DNA of 64,000 bases from Granulosicoccus sp963833195 (GCA_963833195.1 CAWHXF010000027.1:3162001-3226000); one strand, 5' to 3'. Positions 54,083 to 63,071 are shown, counted from the stretch's first letter. Notes: a model not told the origin generated them from the sequence alone. Made by a program: numbers and translations.

Positions 54083-54784
54083 ATGCGAATTTTGCTAGTC
54101 GAGGACGACACCGAGGCGGCGGGCTACCTGGTCAAGGGCCTGTCCGAAAGCGGCCACGCCGTGGAGCACGCGGCCGACGGCGAGCAGGGGCTCGCTCTGG
54201 CGGTCGCCAACGCCTACGACTCCATGATCATCGACCGCATGCTGCCCAAGCGCGACGGGCTGTCGTTGATCGAGGAGCTGCGGCGCATGGGCAACATGAC
54301 GCCGGTGCTGATCCTGTCGGCGCTCGACGACGTCGACGAGCGCGTCACCGGATTGAAGGCCGGCGGCGACGACTACCTCACCAAGCCGTACCAGCTCGCC
54401 GAGCTGACCGCGCGCCTGCAGGCGCTCACGCGCCGTGCGCAATCGGGCGTGCAGGGAACCGTGCTGCACGTGGGGGATCTCACGCTGGACCTCATCCGAC
54501 ACAAGGTCACGCGCTCGGGCCGCAGCATCAACCTGCAGCCGCGCGAGTTCCGCCTGCTCGAATACCTCATGCAGCACAACGGCCAGGTCGTCACGCGCAG
54601 CATGCTCCTGGAGAACGTGTGGGACTACCACTTCGACCCGCAGACCAACGTCATCGACGTGCAGATCAGCCGCCTGCGCAGCAAGATCGACAAGGACTTC
54701 GACACGCCGCTGCTGCACACCGTGCGCGGCGCGGGCTACAAGTTGCAGGAGCCGCCCGCCGCGCCCGCCGCTCAAGCCGGCTGA
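54083..54784 (+). CDS. OmpR-family response regulator
   Basis: A 233-residue protein: receiver with acidic pocket EDD (7-9), phospho-acceptor Asp51 (IIDRMLPKRDG), and Lys in LTKPYQ. The C-terminal winged helix contains LQPREFRLLEYLMQHNGQVVTRSMLLENVWDYHFDPQTNVIDVQISRLR fragments typical of QseB/CopR-like regulators. Ribosome-binding site AGGAGA upstream. It lies 40 bases before its sensor kinase and divergent to degP, which may be one of its targets. Confidence 0.93.
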   Translation: MRILLVEDDTEAAGYLVKGLSESGHAVEHAADGEQGLALAVANAYDSMIIDRMLPKRDGLSLIEELRRMGNMTPVLILSALDDVDERVTGLKAGGDDYLTKPYQLAELTARLQALTRRAQSGVQGTVLHVGDLTLDLIRHKVTRSGRSINLQPREFRLLEYLMQHNGQVVTRSMLLENVWDYHFDPQTNVIDVQISRLRSKIDKDFDTPLLHTVRGAGYKLQEPPAAPAAQAG

Positions 54785-54824
54785 GAGGCCGGCTTAGAGT
54801 CCGCCCGAGGGGTTTGCCGACACG

Positions 54825-56453
54825 TTGAAAGCGGTTCCCGCCCCGCCGCCCGAGCGCACGCTGCGTCTCGCGGGCGGCCCGCCCGGTGCCGAGCACGGTG
54901 CCGAGCCCGCGCGACGGCGCCTGCGCGAGGCGCCCGTGCGCCTGGAGCGCCGCCGGCGCCTGCGCCGGCTGTTCAGCGGGCGCAGGCTCGCGCGCACGTC
55001 CGCGTTCCGGCTCTCCCTGATCTACGCGACGCTGTTCAGCGCACTGTCGGCGGCCACCTTGGGCTTCATCTACTGGTCCACGCGCGTCCAGATCGAGCAG
55101 CAGGTCGATGCGCGCCTGCGGCTCGAGACCGACTACCTCATCAACCTGTACAAGTCCGGCGCGCTGCCGGAGCTGCTGGACGCCATCCAGCGCAGGAACC
55201 AGATCGACACCTACGGCCGGTTCTACTACCTGGCCAACGACGAGTCGGCGGCCACCGAGGTGGCGGACGAGGCGCTGCCCATCCGGCTCAAATCCATCCG
55301 CTCGCACACCACGCGCAACATGGGCGACGTGGCGGACCTGCCGCCCGGCAGCCCGCGCGCGTTCAACCCCGTGCGCGTGGCCGAGACCCAGTTGTCGAAC
55401 GGGCTGAAGCTCACCATCGGCCACGAGATCAGCGACGAGAAGGCGCTCCTGGACCACACCTTCGCGCTCGTGGTGGGTGCCACGGTGCTCACCCTGCTGT
55501 TCTCGCTGATCGGCGGCGTCATGATCGGCGCGAGCGTGCTGCGCCGCATCGATTCGGTCAGCCGCACCGCGTCCGAGATCATGAGCGGGGACCTGTCGCA
55601 GCGGCTGCACGTGACCGAACGCGACGACGAGTACGACGAGATCGCCACGAAGCTGAACCAGATGCTGGACCGCATCGAGCAGCTCATGCGCAGCATGCAG
55701 CAGGTCACCAACAACGTCGCGCACGACCTGCGCTCGCCGCTCACGCGGCTGCGCAACCGCCTCGAGGTCACGCTGCTGGAGGAGCGCGACCCCGGCAGCT
55801 ACCGCGACGTGATGAGCGAGGTCATCGGCGACGCCGACGGCATGATCCAGACCTTCAACGCGATGCTGAGCGTCGCACGCCTGGAGGCGGGCCTGGACGC
55901 CGAGCAGTGGACCGATACCGCCATCGGCGACCTCGCCGCGCAGATCGCCGAGCTCTACGAGGCGGCCACCGAGGACGAGGGCGGCCCATGGGGAAGCGGC
56001 TTCGGCGAGGACGGCTGCGGCGCCTCCACCGAGCACGGCCAGATCGAGTTCCGGGCGCGCATCGACGCGAACCCGATCTATCACTGCAACTCGCACCTGA
56101 TCGCGCAGGCGCTCACGAACCTGCTGGACAACGCGATCAAGTACACGCCGCGTCCGGGCCGCGTGACGCTCTCCATACGCGGCGATGCCGAGGCCTTCTC
56201 GATCGTGGTCGAGGACGATGGACCGGGGATTCCGGAGGCGGACCGCGAGCGCGTGTTCGAGCGCTTCGTGCGGCTGGAGAACGAGCGGAACTCCCCGGGC
56301 AACGGCCTGGGGCTGAGCCTCGTGCGGGCCGTGGCGCGGCTGCACGGCGCGCGGCTGGAGCTCTCCGACGCGAACCCCGGCCTGCGGGTGGCCATGCACT
56401 TCCGCCGCTCGGCGAAGGGCACCGCCACGGGCGCGCACCGGAAGGCGGCCTGA
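54825..56453 (+). CDS. Sensor histidine kinase of the OmpR-family pair
   Basis: A 542-residue protein starting at TTG with a Pro/Arg-rich cytoplasmic N-terminus. TM1 (RLSLIYATLFSALSAATLGFIYW), a periplasmic region of about 150 residues, TM2 (LVVGATVLTLLFSLIGGVMIG), HAMP, dimerisation helix with the phospho-acceptor His (NNVAHDLRSPLTRLRNRLE) and an ATPase domain with LLDNAIKYT, DDGPGIP and NGLGLSLVRAV. The insert between these boxes is unusually long (EDEGGPWGSGFGEDGCGAST). The ligand is unknown. Confidence 0.92.
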   Translation: MKAVPAPPPERTLRLAGGPPGAEHGAEPARRRLREAPVRLERRRRLRRLFSGRRLARTSAFRLSLIYATLFSALSAATLGFIYWSTRVQIEQQVDARLRLETDYLINLYKSGALPELLDAIQRRNQIDTYGRFYYLANDESAATEVADEALPIRLKSIRSHTTRNMGDVADLPPGSPRAFNPVRVAETQLSNGLKLTIGHEISDEKALLDHTFALVVGATVLTLLFSLIGGVMIGASVLRRIDSVSRTASEIMSGDLSQRLHVTERDDEYDEIATKLNQMLDRIEQLMRSMQQVTNNVAHDLRSPLTRLRNRLEVTLLEERDPGSYRDVMSEVIGDADGMIQTFNAMLSVARLEAGLDAEQWTDTAIGDLAAQIAELYEAATEDEGGPWGSGFGEDGCGASTEHGQIEFRARIDANPIYHCNSHLIAQALTNLLDNAIKYTPRPGRVTLSIRGDAEAFSIVVEDDGPGIPEADRERVFERFVRLENERNSPGNGLGLSLVRAVARLHGARLELSDANPGLRVAMHFRRSAKGTATGAHRKAA

Positions 56454-56459
56454 GGCGAA

Positions 56460-57029
56460 TCAGCGCAGGCGCGCCGAGTCGTCCAGCAGCACCTCGTCCC
56501 CGCGGCGCACGCGCCACACCCACTGCACCGTCGAGTCCTCGACGGTGGGCGCGATGTCCAGGATCAGCTCGTCGCCGGTCGAGAGCTCGGTCTTCAGCAG
56601 GCGCGCCTGCGCCGGGCCGAGCCGCACGCCGCGCCGGCCGCGCTCGGGGTCGTCGAACCACAGGTAGTGGCGCCCCTGCCCGTTGCCGACGACCGACAGC
56701 CCCTCGAGCGTGCCGGTCGCGACGCTGGTCGCGGCCGCGATGGGCGCGCCGCCGCTCTGCACGCTCTCGGTGCGGAAGTGCACCCAGAGGCCCGCCACCA
56801 GCATCAGCACGGGCAGCAGCGTCACGAGCGAATACACCGGGCTCCTGCGCGTGTCCATCATCGACAGGTTGGCGGGGTCCATCGCGGCTCGCCGGTAGCT
56901 GGCGTCGTCCGACTCGCTGGCCCGCGTGCCGAGCTCGCCCACGGGACGCGCGCCGGCGTAGCGCGCGCCGCTCGCCCGGCGCACGGCCGGATGACCCGTA
57001 CGTTTCTCCCTCTCTTGCGACTCGCTCAT
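56460..57029 (-). CDS. Hypothetical single-pass membrane protein
   Basis: A 189-residue protein with a charged N-terminal tail, one membrane segment (PVYSLVTLLPVLMLVAGLWV) and an extracytoplasmic domain with SVATGTLEGLSVVGNGQGRHYLWFDD and DELILDIAPTVEDSTVQWVWRV. No family recognised. It is convergent with the histidine kinase and divergent from rph; a promoter for rph overlaps its first codons. Small membrane proteins next to RNase PH have no established role. Confidence 0.65.
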   Translation of the reverse strand: MSESQEREKRTGHPAVRRASGARYAGARPVGELGTRASESDDASYRRAAMDPANLSMMDTRRSPVYSLVTLLPVLMLVAGLWVHFRTESVQSGGAPIAAATSVATGTLEGLSVVGNGQGRHYLWFDDPERGRRGVRLGPAQARLLKTELSTGDELILDIAPTVEDSTVQWVWRVRRGDEVLLDDSARLR

Positions 57030-57041
57030 GGGGCCTATACT
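57015..57041 (+). promoter_or_regulatory. Candidate promoter of the rph-rdgB-hemW operon
   Basis: TTGCGA (57015-57020), a 15-base spacer and TATACT (57036-57041) lie 45 bases upstream of the rph ATG. The -10 is strong, the spacer short. The -35 overlaps the first codons of the divergent membrane protein gene. Confidence 0.5.
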
Positions 57042-57085
57042 GCCGCGCCGCCCGGCCCGGGAGGGGCTTCACCGAGACATACCTC

Positions 57086-57805
57086 ATGCGACCCAGCGGC
57101 CGCGCCCCGGATGAACTGCGCTCCATCGAGCTCGTGCGCGGCTACACGCGCCATGCCGCGGGCTCCGTGCTCGTCGCCTTCGGCGACACGCGCGTGCTGT
57201 GCACCGCCAGCATCGAGCCGCGCACGCCGCCCTGGCTGAAGGGCAAGGGCAGCGGCTGGGTCACGGCCGAGTACGGCATGCTGCCCGGGGCCACGCACAC
57301 GCGCTCGCGCCGCGAGGCCGCCAGCGGCAAGCAATCGGGCCGCACGCAGGAGATCCAGCGCCTGATCGGTCGATCCCTGCGCGCCGCCATCGATCTCGAG
57401 GCCCTGGGCGAGCGCACCATCACCGTCGACTGCGACGTGCTGCAGGCCGACGGCGGCACGCGCACCGCCTCCATCACGGGCGCCTGGGTGGCGCTGTCGG
57501 ACGCGCTCGGCACGCTGAGGCAGACCGGCAGGCTCAAGCGCGATCCGCTGCACGGCCAGGTGGCGGCGGTGTCGGTCGGCATCCACGACGGCGTGCCCGT
57601 GCTGGACCTGGACTACGCCGAGGATTCCACGGCCGAGACCGACATGAACGTCGTGATGAACGACGGCGGCGGCTTCATCGAGGTACAGGGCACGGCCGAG
57701 GGCCACGCGTTCCGGCGCGAGGAGCTGGACGCCATGCTGGACCTGGCCGCGCGCGGCGTCGAGGAGCTGGTCGGTCACCAGCGTCGGGCGATCGAGACGG
57801 CGTGA
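57086..57805 (+). CDS. rph: Ribonuclease PH
   Basis: A 239-residue phosphorolytic 3'-exoribonuclease that trims tRNA precursors. It starts RPSGRAPDELRSIELVRGYT and contains GSVLVAFGDTRVLCTAS, GWVTAEYGMLPGATHTR, RTQEIQRLIGRSLRAAIDLE, TVDCDVLQADGGTRTASITG and DLDYAEDSTAETDMNVVM. All phosphate- and metal-binding blocks are intact. Its stop overlaps the rdgB start by four bases. Confidence 0.96.
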   Translation: MRPSGRAPDELRSIELVRGYTRHAAGSVLVAFGDTRVLCTASIEPRTPPWLKGKGSGWVTAEYGMLPGATHTRSRREAASGKQSGRTQEIQRLIGRSLRAAIDLEALGERTITVDCDVLQADGGTRTASITGAWVALSDALGTLRQTGRLKRDPLHGQVAAVSVGIHDGVPVLDLDYAEDSTAETDMNVVMNDGGGFIEVQGTAEGHAFRREELDAMLDLAARGVEELVGHQRRAIETA

Positions 57806-58455
57806 CGGGGGAACGGGCGTCCGGCCAGGCGCGCGAGATCGTGTTCGCGTCCGCCAACGCGGGCAAGATCGCGGAGCTGTCGCAACTGCTCTCGCCGCTC
57901 GGCTGGACGGTGGTCGCGCAGCGCGAGCGCGGCGTCGAGAGCGTCGAGGAGACCGCCACCACCTTCGTCGAGAACGCGCTGCTCAAGGCGCGCCACGCCT
58001 GCGCCCTGACCGGGCTGCCCGCCATCGCCGACGACTCCGGCCTGGAGGTCGATGCGCTCGGCGGCGCGCCCGGGCTGTACTCGTCGCGCTTCGCGGCCAT
58101 GGCCGGGCGCGGCGAGGGGGACGCCGCCAACAACGCCTGGTTGCTGGAGCGGCTCGCGGACGTGCACGGCGCGACGGCACGCGCGGCGCGCTTTCGCAGC
58201 GTGGTCGTGCGGCTGCGCCACGCCGAGGATCCCGCACCGCTGATCGCCGAGGGCGTCTGGGAGGGTCACGTGCTGGATACGCCCGCGGGCGACGGGGGCT
58301 TCGGCTACGACCCGGTGTTCTGCAACCGGGACACCGGCACCGCGGCCTCCACGCTCGCGCGCGCCGAGAAGAATCGACTGAGCCACCGCGGCAAGGCCGT
58401 CGCGGCGCTGGTGCGGCTGCTGGACGCCGAAGAGTGCCGCTCGAGCCGCTCGTGA
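57802..58455 (+). CDS. rdgB: dITP/XTP pyrophosphatase RdgB
   Basis: A 217-residue house-cleaning nucleotidase that hydrolyses dITP, ITP and XTP to monophosphates. It shows IVFASANAGKIAELSQLL, TFVENALLKARHACALTGLPAIADDSGLEVDALGGAPG, GYDPVF and RAEKNRLSHRGKAV. GTG start at 57802 overlapping the rph stop (GTGA), and its own stop overlaps the hemW start in the same way. The three genes form a tightly coupled operon. Confidence 0.95.
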   Translation: MTGERASGQAREIVFASANAGKIAELSQLLSPLGWTVVAQRERGVESVEETATTFVENALLKARHACALTGLPAIADDSGLEVDALGGAPGLYSSRFAAMAGRGEGDAANNAWLLERLADVHGATARAARFRSVVVRLRHAEDPAPLIAEGVWEGHVLDTPAGDGGFGYDPVFCNRDTGTAASTLARAEKNRLSHRGKAVAALVRLLDAEECRSSRS

Positions 58456-59660
58456 CCGCACGCAGAAACCTGACGGCGCTGCCGCCGCTGTCGTTGTACG
58501 TGCACCTGCCGTGGTGCGAGCGAAAGTGCCCCTACTGCGACTTCAACTCGCACGAGGCGCGCGCGGAGGTGCCCGAGGCCGCGTACATCGATGCGCTGCT
58601 CGCGGACCTCGCCGCCGAGATGCCGCTCGTGTGGGGTCGCCAGGTGTCGACGGTGTTCATCGGCGGCGGCACGCCGAGCCTGTTCTCGGCCGCCGCGATC
58701 GACCGGCTGCTGTCCGGCGTGCGCGCCCTCACCGCGCTGGCGCCGAACGTCGAGATCACGATGGAGGCCAACCCCGGCAGCGTCGAGCAGACGCGCTTCG
58801 CGGATTACCGCGCCACCGGCGTGAACCGGCTGTCGATCGGCGTGCAGAGCCTGGACGATGCCTCGCTGCGCACCCTCGGCCGCGTGCACTCGGCCGACGA
58901 GGCGCGCCGCGCCGTCGACATCGCGCATGCCGCAGGCTTCGAGGACGTGAACCTGGACCTCATGTACGCCCTGCCGGGCCAGGACGTGCGCGGTGCGCTG
59001 CGCGATCTCGACGCCGTGCTCGCGCTCGCACCCACGCACCTGTCCTGCTACGAGCTGACCCTGGAGCCGAACACCGCGTTCGCGAAGTTCCCGCCGGCGG
59101 GCCTGCCGGACGACGACGAGCGCGCGGCCATCCAGGATGCCCTGCTCGAACGGCTCGCCGCGGCGGGCTACGCGCGCTACGAAGTCTCGGCGTTCGCCCG
59201 GCCGGGGCGGCGCTCGCGTCACAACCTGAACTACTGGCTCTTCGGCGACTACCTCGGGATCGGCGCCGGCGCGCACGCGAAGCTGTCGTTCGCGGACAGC
59301 GGCCTGATCCGCCGGCGCTGGAAGGTCAAGCACCCCGCGCGCTACCTGGACACGGCGGGCACGCCCGACGCGGTGGGCGGCGACACGGTCATTCCCCTGG
59401 CCGACACCGCGCTCGAATTCATGATGAACGCGCTGCGCCTCGTCGACGGCTTCGAGGTGGCGCTGTTCGACGAGCGCACCGGCGTGCCGCTGGCGGGCTG
59501 GCAGGCGGACATCGACGCGGCCATCGACGACGGGTTGCTGGAGCGGACGGGAACGAGCCTGCGTGCCACGCCGCGCGGCTTCGAGCTTCTGAACGCGACG
59601 CTCGAACGGTTCATGAGCGGGCCGCGCGGGCGCACCGTGATTCCGATCGTGCCGGGCTAG
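58452..59660 (+). CDS. hemW: Radical SAM heme chaperone HemW
   Basis: A 402-residue protein of the HemN-like family. The radical SAM motif C-x3-C-x2-C is CERKCPYC, followed by IGGGTPSLFSA, EANPGSVE, RLSIGVQSLDDASLRTLGR and NLDLMYALPGQ. It lacks the extra Cys typical of HemN, so the heme-trafficking HemW assignment is preferred over coproporphyrinogen dehydrogenase. GTG start at 58452 overlapping rdgB. Its TAG and the stop of the convergent gene share CTAG. Confidence 0.93.
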   Translation: MTARRNLTALPPLSLYVHLPWCERKCPYCDFNSHEARAEVPEAAYIDALLADLAAEMPLVWGRQVSTVFIGGGTPSLFSAAAIDRLLSGVRALTALAPNVEITMEANPGSVEQTRFADYRATGVNRLSIGVQSLDDASLRTLGRVHSADEARRAVDIAHAAGFEDVNLDLMYALPGQDVRGALRDLDAVLALAPTHLSCYELTLEPNTAFAKFPPAGLPDDDERAAIQDALLERLAAAGYARYEVSAFARPGRRSRHNLNYWLFGDYLGIGAGAHAKLSFADSGLIRRRWKVKHPARYLDTAGTPDAVGGDTVIPLADTALEFMMNALRLVDGFEVALFDERTGVPLAGWQADIDAAIDDGLLERTGTSLRATPRGFELLNATLERFMSGPRGRTVIPIVPG

Positions 59661-60170
59661 TGGTCCTGCAGCATCCGCAGCAGCGCCTGCGCCTGTTCCG
59701 GAGTGACGTCCTTCGGCACCGCGCCGAGCGAACCGGCCACGCCCGGCACGGCCCCTGCCCCGCCCGCGCCGGGCGTGTCCGGGCGCGACGCGGGCAAGGC
59801 GGCCGCGGATGACGGTGGCTGGTGGCGGTGGCGGGCGCACCGCGATGATCACGTTCGTGCGTGGATCGACCTGCACGATGCGGGCGTCGACGGGTGCGTC
59901 CGGGGCGTTCGAGTAGTGCACGGTGCCGTCGGCATCCGTCCAGCGTCGCACCGTCGTGGACGCGCCCGTCACGCCGTTCGACGCGCGCACGATGTCGTCG
60001 CGCGCACCCGCGCCCAGCTCGGCGAAGCGCGCGGACAGACCGTCGCCGACGCGGGCGATGACCGCGCCCGGGTCGCCGCCCCGCAGGTAGGTGCCGTAGC
60101 TCACCGTGCCGACGACGAGCAGCAGCGGCACGCAGGCCTTCAGCAGCAGCTTGAACACGAGTCCGCGCAT
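59657..60170 (-). CDS. DUF4124-containing membrane protein (single-base frameshift)
   Basis: Starts MRGLVFKLLLKACVPLLLVVG (membrane segment), then a DUF4124 motif TTVRRWTDADGTVHYSNAPDAP and VQVDPRTNVIIAVRPPPPP. Within the CCACCGCCACCAGCCACC tract near 59.83 kb the frame shifts by one base. Removing one base gives a sensible end, PSSAAALPASRPDTPGAGG and then KDVTPEQAQALLRMLQDH, stopping at 59657. Total 170 residues. Function unknown; DUF4124 domains are common in periplasmic proteins. Confidence 0.72.
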
Positions 60171-60247
60171 GAAGGGCCCGACGACGACACGGTGGTGCCC
60201 CCGGTGGCGGCGGCGTCGCGGCCGGCCTTGAGCGCGCACGGGACGTC

Positions 60248-60276
60248 TTGCAATGGACCTCCCGCCCCCCTAGTAT
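60248..60276 (+). promoter_or_regulatory. rpmE: Sigma-70 promoter of rpmE
   Basis: TTGCAA (60248-60253) and TAGTAT (60271-60276) with an ideal 17-base spacer. The start of transcription would be near 60283, about 24 bases ahead of the GTG. Confidence 0.75.
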
Positions 60277-60306
60277 CCCCGCCTCTTTCGCCCCCGGAGT
60301 CGAGCC

Positions 60307-60513
60307 GTGAAAGCGGACATCCATCCCGAATACAAGCAGATCACCGTTACCTGCAGCTGTGGCAACAGCTTCGAGACGGGTTCCACGGCCGGCCGCGACC
60401 TTTCGGTCGAGGTGTGCTCCGCCTGTCACCCGTTCTACACGGGCAAGCAGAAGGTGCTCGATACCGCAGGCCAGGTCGACAAGTTCCGCCGTCGCTACGG
60501 CGGCGGCAAGTAG
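60307..60513 (+). CDS. rpmE: Ribosomal protein bL31 (zinc-binding type)
   Basis: A 68-residue protein: KADIHPEYKQITVTCSCGNSF, SVEVCSACHPFYTGKQKVLDT and a basic C-terminus FRRRYGGGK. Four Cys (16, 18, 37, 40) make it the Zn-containing C+ form. GTG start with GGAG seven bases upstream. Confidence 0.96.
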   Translation: MKADIHPEYKQITVTCSCGNSFETGSTAGRDLSVEVCSACHPFYTGKQKVLDTAGQVDKFRRRYGGGK

Positions 60514-60556
60514 CCTCCGACCGCACCGCGCCCCGCGGGCCCGCACGCTCGGGCCC

Positions 60557-61456
60557 GTGTCGGCGTCCCCCGTACTGCTGATCGACTCGAGCCTGTACGT
60601 CTTCCGGGCGTGGCGCGCGGTACCGTCCGCCCGCGACGCGCGAGGCCGTCCCGTGAACGCCGTGCGCGGCTTCGCGGCCTTTCTCTCGGAGCTCCTGTCG
60701 GCCCACTCCGGCGCGGACCGCGTCCTGTGCGCGTTCGACGAGCACCGTGGCGGCGGAGTGCGCCGCGAGCTGTTCCCCGCCTACAAGGCGAACCGCCCCC
60801 CGGTCGATGCCGACCTGCTCGACCAGATGCCCCGCTGCCGCGACGTGGCCGCGGCGTTCGGCGTGCCCGTGCTGTCGAGCGCCCGCGTGGAGGCCGACGA
60901 CATCATCGGACAGATGGCCCGCGTGGCCCGCGAGGCGGGACGGCGCGTGCTGGTGGTGTCGGGCGACAAGGACTTGTCCCAATACGTGCTCGGCGACGGC
61001 GATGCGGTGCAGGACGTGGGCCGGGGCCGGCCGCTGAACGCCGCGGACGTGCGTCGCCGGTTCCGTGTGGACGCGCGCCGCATTCCCGACCTGCTGGCGC
61101 TCTCGGGCGACGAATCGGACGGCATACCCGGCATACCGGGCGTGGGCGCGGCCACCGCCGCGCGGCTGCTCAAGCGCTGGGGCGACCTGGACGGCGTGTT
61201 CGCGAACGCCGACCGCGTGGCCGCGATGGGCTTTCGCGGCGCGCCGCACGTGGCGCGGCTGCTGCCGGAGCACGAGGCGCGCGTGCGGTTGTCGCGACGG
61301 CTCACGGGCCTGGTGACCGACGAGGCCTTGCCCGACGCGCTGGAGGCGCTCGAACGCAGTCCCCTCGCCGCGGACGTCGCGGAGGCCGCGCTGGTGGAGG
61401 CCGGCATCGACGCGCGCGAGGCCGCGGCGCTGGTACGTCGTGCGTGTCCCGGCTGA
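60557..61456 (+). CDS. 5'-3' exonuclease (FEN/PolA N-domain type, ExoIX-like)
   Basis: A 299-residue flap-endonuclease fold: LLIDSSLYVFRAWRA, CAFDEHRGGGVRRELFPAYKANRP, VEADDIIGQMA, VVSGDKDLSQYV and the helix-hairpin-helix LSGDESDGIPGIPGVGAATAARLL. The acidic metal ligands of the FEN family appear conserved. It stands alone without polymerase domain, like ExoIX (Xni). GTG start 60557. The last 13 bases overlap the pseudouridine synthase gene. Confidence 0.9.
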   Translation: MSASPVLLIDSSLYVFRAWRAVPSARDARGRPVNAVRGFAAFLSELLSAHSGADRVLCAFDEHRGGGVRRELFPAYKANRPPVDADLLDQMPRCRDVAAAFGVPVLSSARVEADDIIGQMARVAREAGRRVLVVSGDKDLSQYVLGDGDAVQDVGRGRPLNAADVRRRFRVDARRIPDLLALSGDESDGIPGIPGVGAATAARLLKRWGDLDGVFANADRVAAMGFRGAPHVARLLPEHEARVRLSRRLTGLVTDEALPDALEALERSPLAADVAEAALVEAGIDAREAAALVRRACPG

Positions 61457-61998
61457 TCCTGCTCAACAAGCCCTTCGACGTGCTGTGTCAGTTCACGGAC
61501 GCTGCCGGCCGGGCGACGCTCGCCGATCATGTCGACGTGCCCGGCGTGTACCCCGCGGGACGGCTGGACCGGGACAGCGAAGGGCTCGTGGTGCTCACCG
61601 ACGACGGCCGGCTGCAGCGGCGCATCAGCGATCCCGCGTTCAAGCTGCCCAAGCGCTACCTGGTGCAGGTGGAAGGCGAGATCGGGCCGGACGCGCTGGC
61701 CGCGTTGCGCGACGGGCCCGAGCTCAAGGACGGGCCGACCCGCACGCTCGAGGTCGTGCGCCGCGACGCGCCGGCGGATCTATGGGAGCGGCATCCGCCC
61801 GTGCGGTATCGCCGTGCCATTCCGACCGACTGGCTGGAGCTCGTCATCGATGCGGGACGCAACCGGCAGGTACGTCGCATGACCGCGGCGGTGGGCCACC
61901 CGACGTTGCGCCTGGTGCGGCTCGCGGTCGGTCCCTGGACGCTGGACGGGCTGGCGCCCGGACAGTGGCGGGAGGCGGACGCGGGCGCGCTCGGCTAG
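61444..61998 (+). CDS. rluE: 23S rRNA pseudouridine synthase RluE-like
   Basis: A 184-residue RsuA/RluE-class enzyme without S4 domain. It begins SRLILLNKPFDVLCQFTD and has the catalytic Asp in YPAGRLDRDSEGLVVLTDDG, plus KLPKRYLVQVEGE and AGRNRQVRRMTAAVGHPTLRLVR. RluE modifies U2457 of 23S rRNA in E. coli. GTG at 61444 is chosen; CTG at 61453, overlapping the exonuclease stop as CTGA, would give ILLNKPFDV and cannot be excluded. Confidence 0.92.
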   Translation: MSRLILLNKPFDVLCQFTDAAGRATLADHVDVPGVYPAGRLDRDSEGLVVLTDDGRLQRRISDPAFKLPKRYLVQVEGEIGPDALAALRDGPELKDGPTRTLEVVRRDAPADLWERHPPVRYRRAIPTDWLELVIDAGRNRQVRRMTAAVGHPTLRLVRLAVGPWTLDGLAPGQWREADAGALG

Positions 61999-62030
61999 GG
62001 GCCGGCTCGGCTAGGGGCCGGCTCGGCTAG
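61991..62030. repeat. 16-bp tandem repeat between convergent genes
   Basis: Unit TCGGCTAGGGGCCGGC: copies at 61991-62006 and 62007-62022 plus a half copy to 62030. Each copy includes GGCTAG, the Gly-stop end of the pseudouridine synthase gene. The last half-copy provides the CTAG that contains the stop of the convergent prenyl synthase gene. Confidence 0.85.
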
Positions 62031-63031
62031 TGCCCGCGTTCGACCGAGTGCCGGGCGATGGTCTCGAGCGCGTCGCGCCAGGGCGAGCCGGGCACGGGTT
62101 CGAGGGCTGCGATGGCCGCGGCCGCGGACTCGGCGGCGCGCTGCATGGAGCGCTCGATCGCGTCCGTGGCGCGGATGGCCTCCAGCACGGCGGGCAGCGC
62201 GTCCAGGCCGCCGGAACGGATGGCGCCCTCGACGAGCTTGCGCTGCGCCGCGTCGCCGTCGCGCATGGCGTAGATGAGCGGCAGCGTCGTCTTGCCCTCG
62301 GCCAGGTCGTCACCGATGTTCTTGCCGAGCGCGCCCGCATCGCTGCGGTAATCGAGCACGTCGTCGGCGATCTGGAACGCGGTGCCCAGATGCGTGCCGT
62401 AGTCCGCCAGGGCGGTGCGCACCTCCGCGGGGGAGCCCGCGAGCACCGCGGCGATCTCGCCCGCGGCGCGGAACAGCCGCGCGGTCTTGGCCTCGATGAC
62501 CTCCACGTAGCGGCCCTCGTCGACGCCCGGCTCGTGCACGTTCATGAGCTGCATCACCTCGCCCTCGGCGATGCGGTTGGTGGTGCGCGCCAGGATGTCC
62601 ATGACCTCCAGGCTGCCGATCTCCACCATCATCTCGAACGAGCGGGTGTAGAGGAAGTCGCCGACCAGCACGGCCGCCTCGTTGCCCCACACGGCGTTGG
62701 CCGTCTCGCGGCCGCGGCGCAGGGTCGAGGCATCCACCACGTCGTCGTGCAGCAGGGTGGCGGTGTGGATGAACTCGACGATGGCCGCGGCCAGCACGCG
62801 GGCATCGCCCTCGAAGCCGCACGCGCCGGCGGCGAGCAGCACGAGCTGGGGGCGCAGCCGCTTGCCGCCGGCACCGACGATGTAGCCGCCGAGCGTGTCG
62901 ATGAGCGCGACGTCCGAGGCCAGGCGCGCGCGGATCAGCGCGTCCACGCGGTCCATGTCCGCGGCGACGAGCGCGCGGCAGTCCTCGAAGGTCGGCGGCG
63001 TCGGCGCGGCTGCGGTCTGTAGCGGTGGCAC
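62027..63031 (-). CDS. ispB: Octaprenyl (polyprenyl) diphosphate synthase
   Basis: Trans-prenyltransferase for quinone side chains. It shows GGKRLRPQLVLLAAGACG, the first Asp-rich motif TLLHDDVVDASTLRRG, NAVWGNEAAVLVGDFLYTRSF, and the second Asp-rich motif QIADDVLDYRS. With GTG at 63031 the protein is 334 residues, family-like, and lies downstream of a probable -10 (63072-63077). The frame stays open to ATG at 63121, but that would place the start ahead of the promoter and add an atypical Arg/Pro-rich extension. Divergent from rplU as in most gammaproteobacteria. Confidence 0.93.
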   Translation of the reverse strand: MPPLQTAAAPTPPTFEDCRALVAADMDRVDALIRARLASDVALIDTLGGYIVGAGGKRLRPQLVLLAAGACGFEGDARVLAAAIVEFIHTATLLHDDVVDASTLRRGRETANAVWGNEAAVLVGDFLYTRSFEMMVEIGSLEVMDILARTTNRIAEGEVMQLMNVHEPGVDEGRYVEVIEAKTARLFRAAGEIAAVLAGSPAEVRTALADYGTHLGTAFQIADDVLDYRSDAGALGKNIGDDLAEGKTTLPLIYAMRDGDAAQRKLVEGAIRSGGLDALPAVLEAIRATDAIERSMQRAAESAAAAIAALEPVPGSPWRDALETIARHSVERGH

Positions 63032-63071
63032 GACTGGTGGTACGCGGGCGAGGTCGGTTCGGGTCGGCCGG

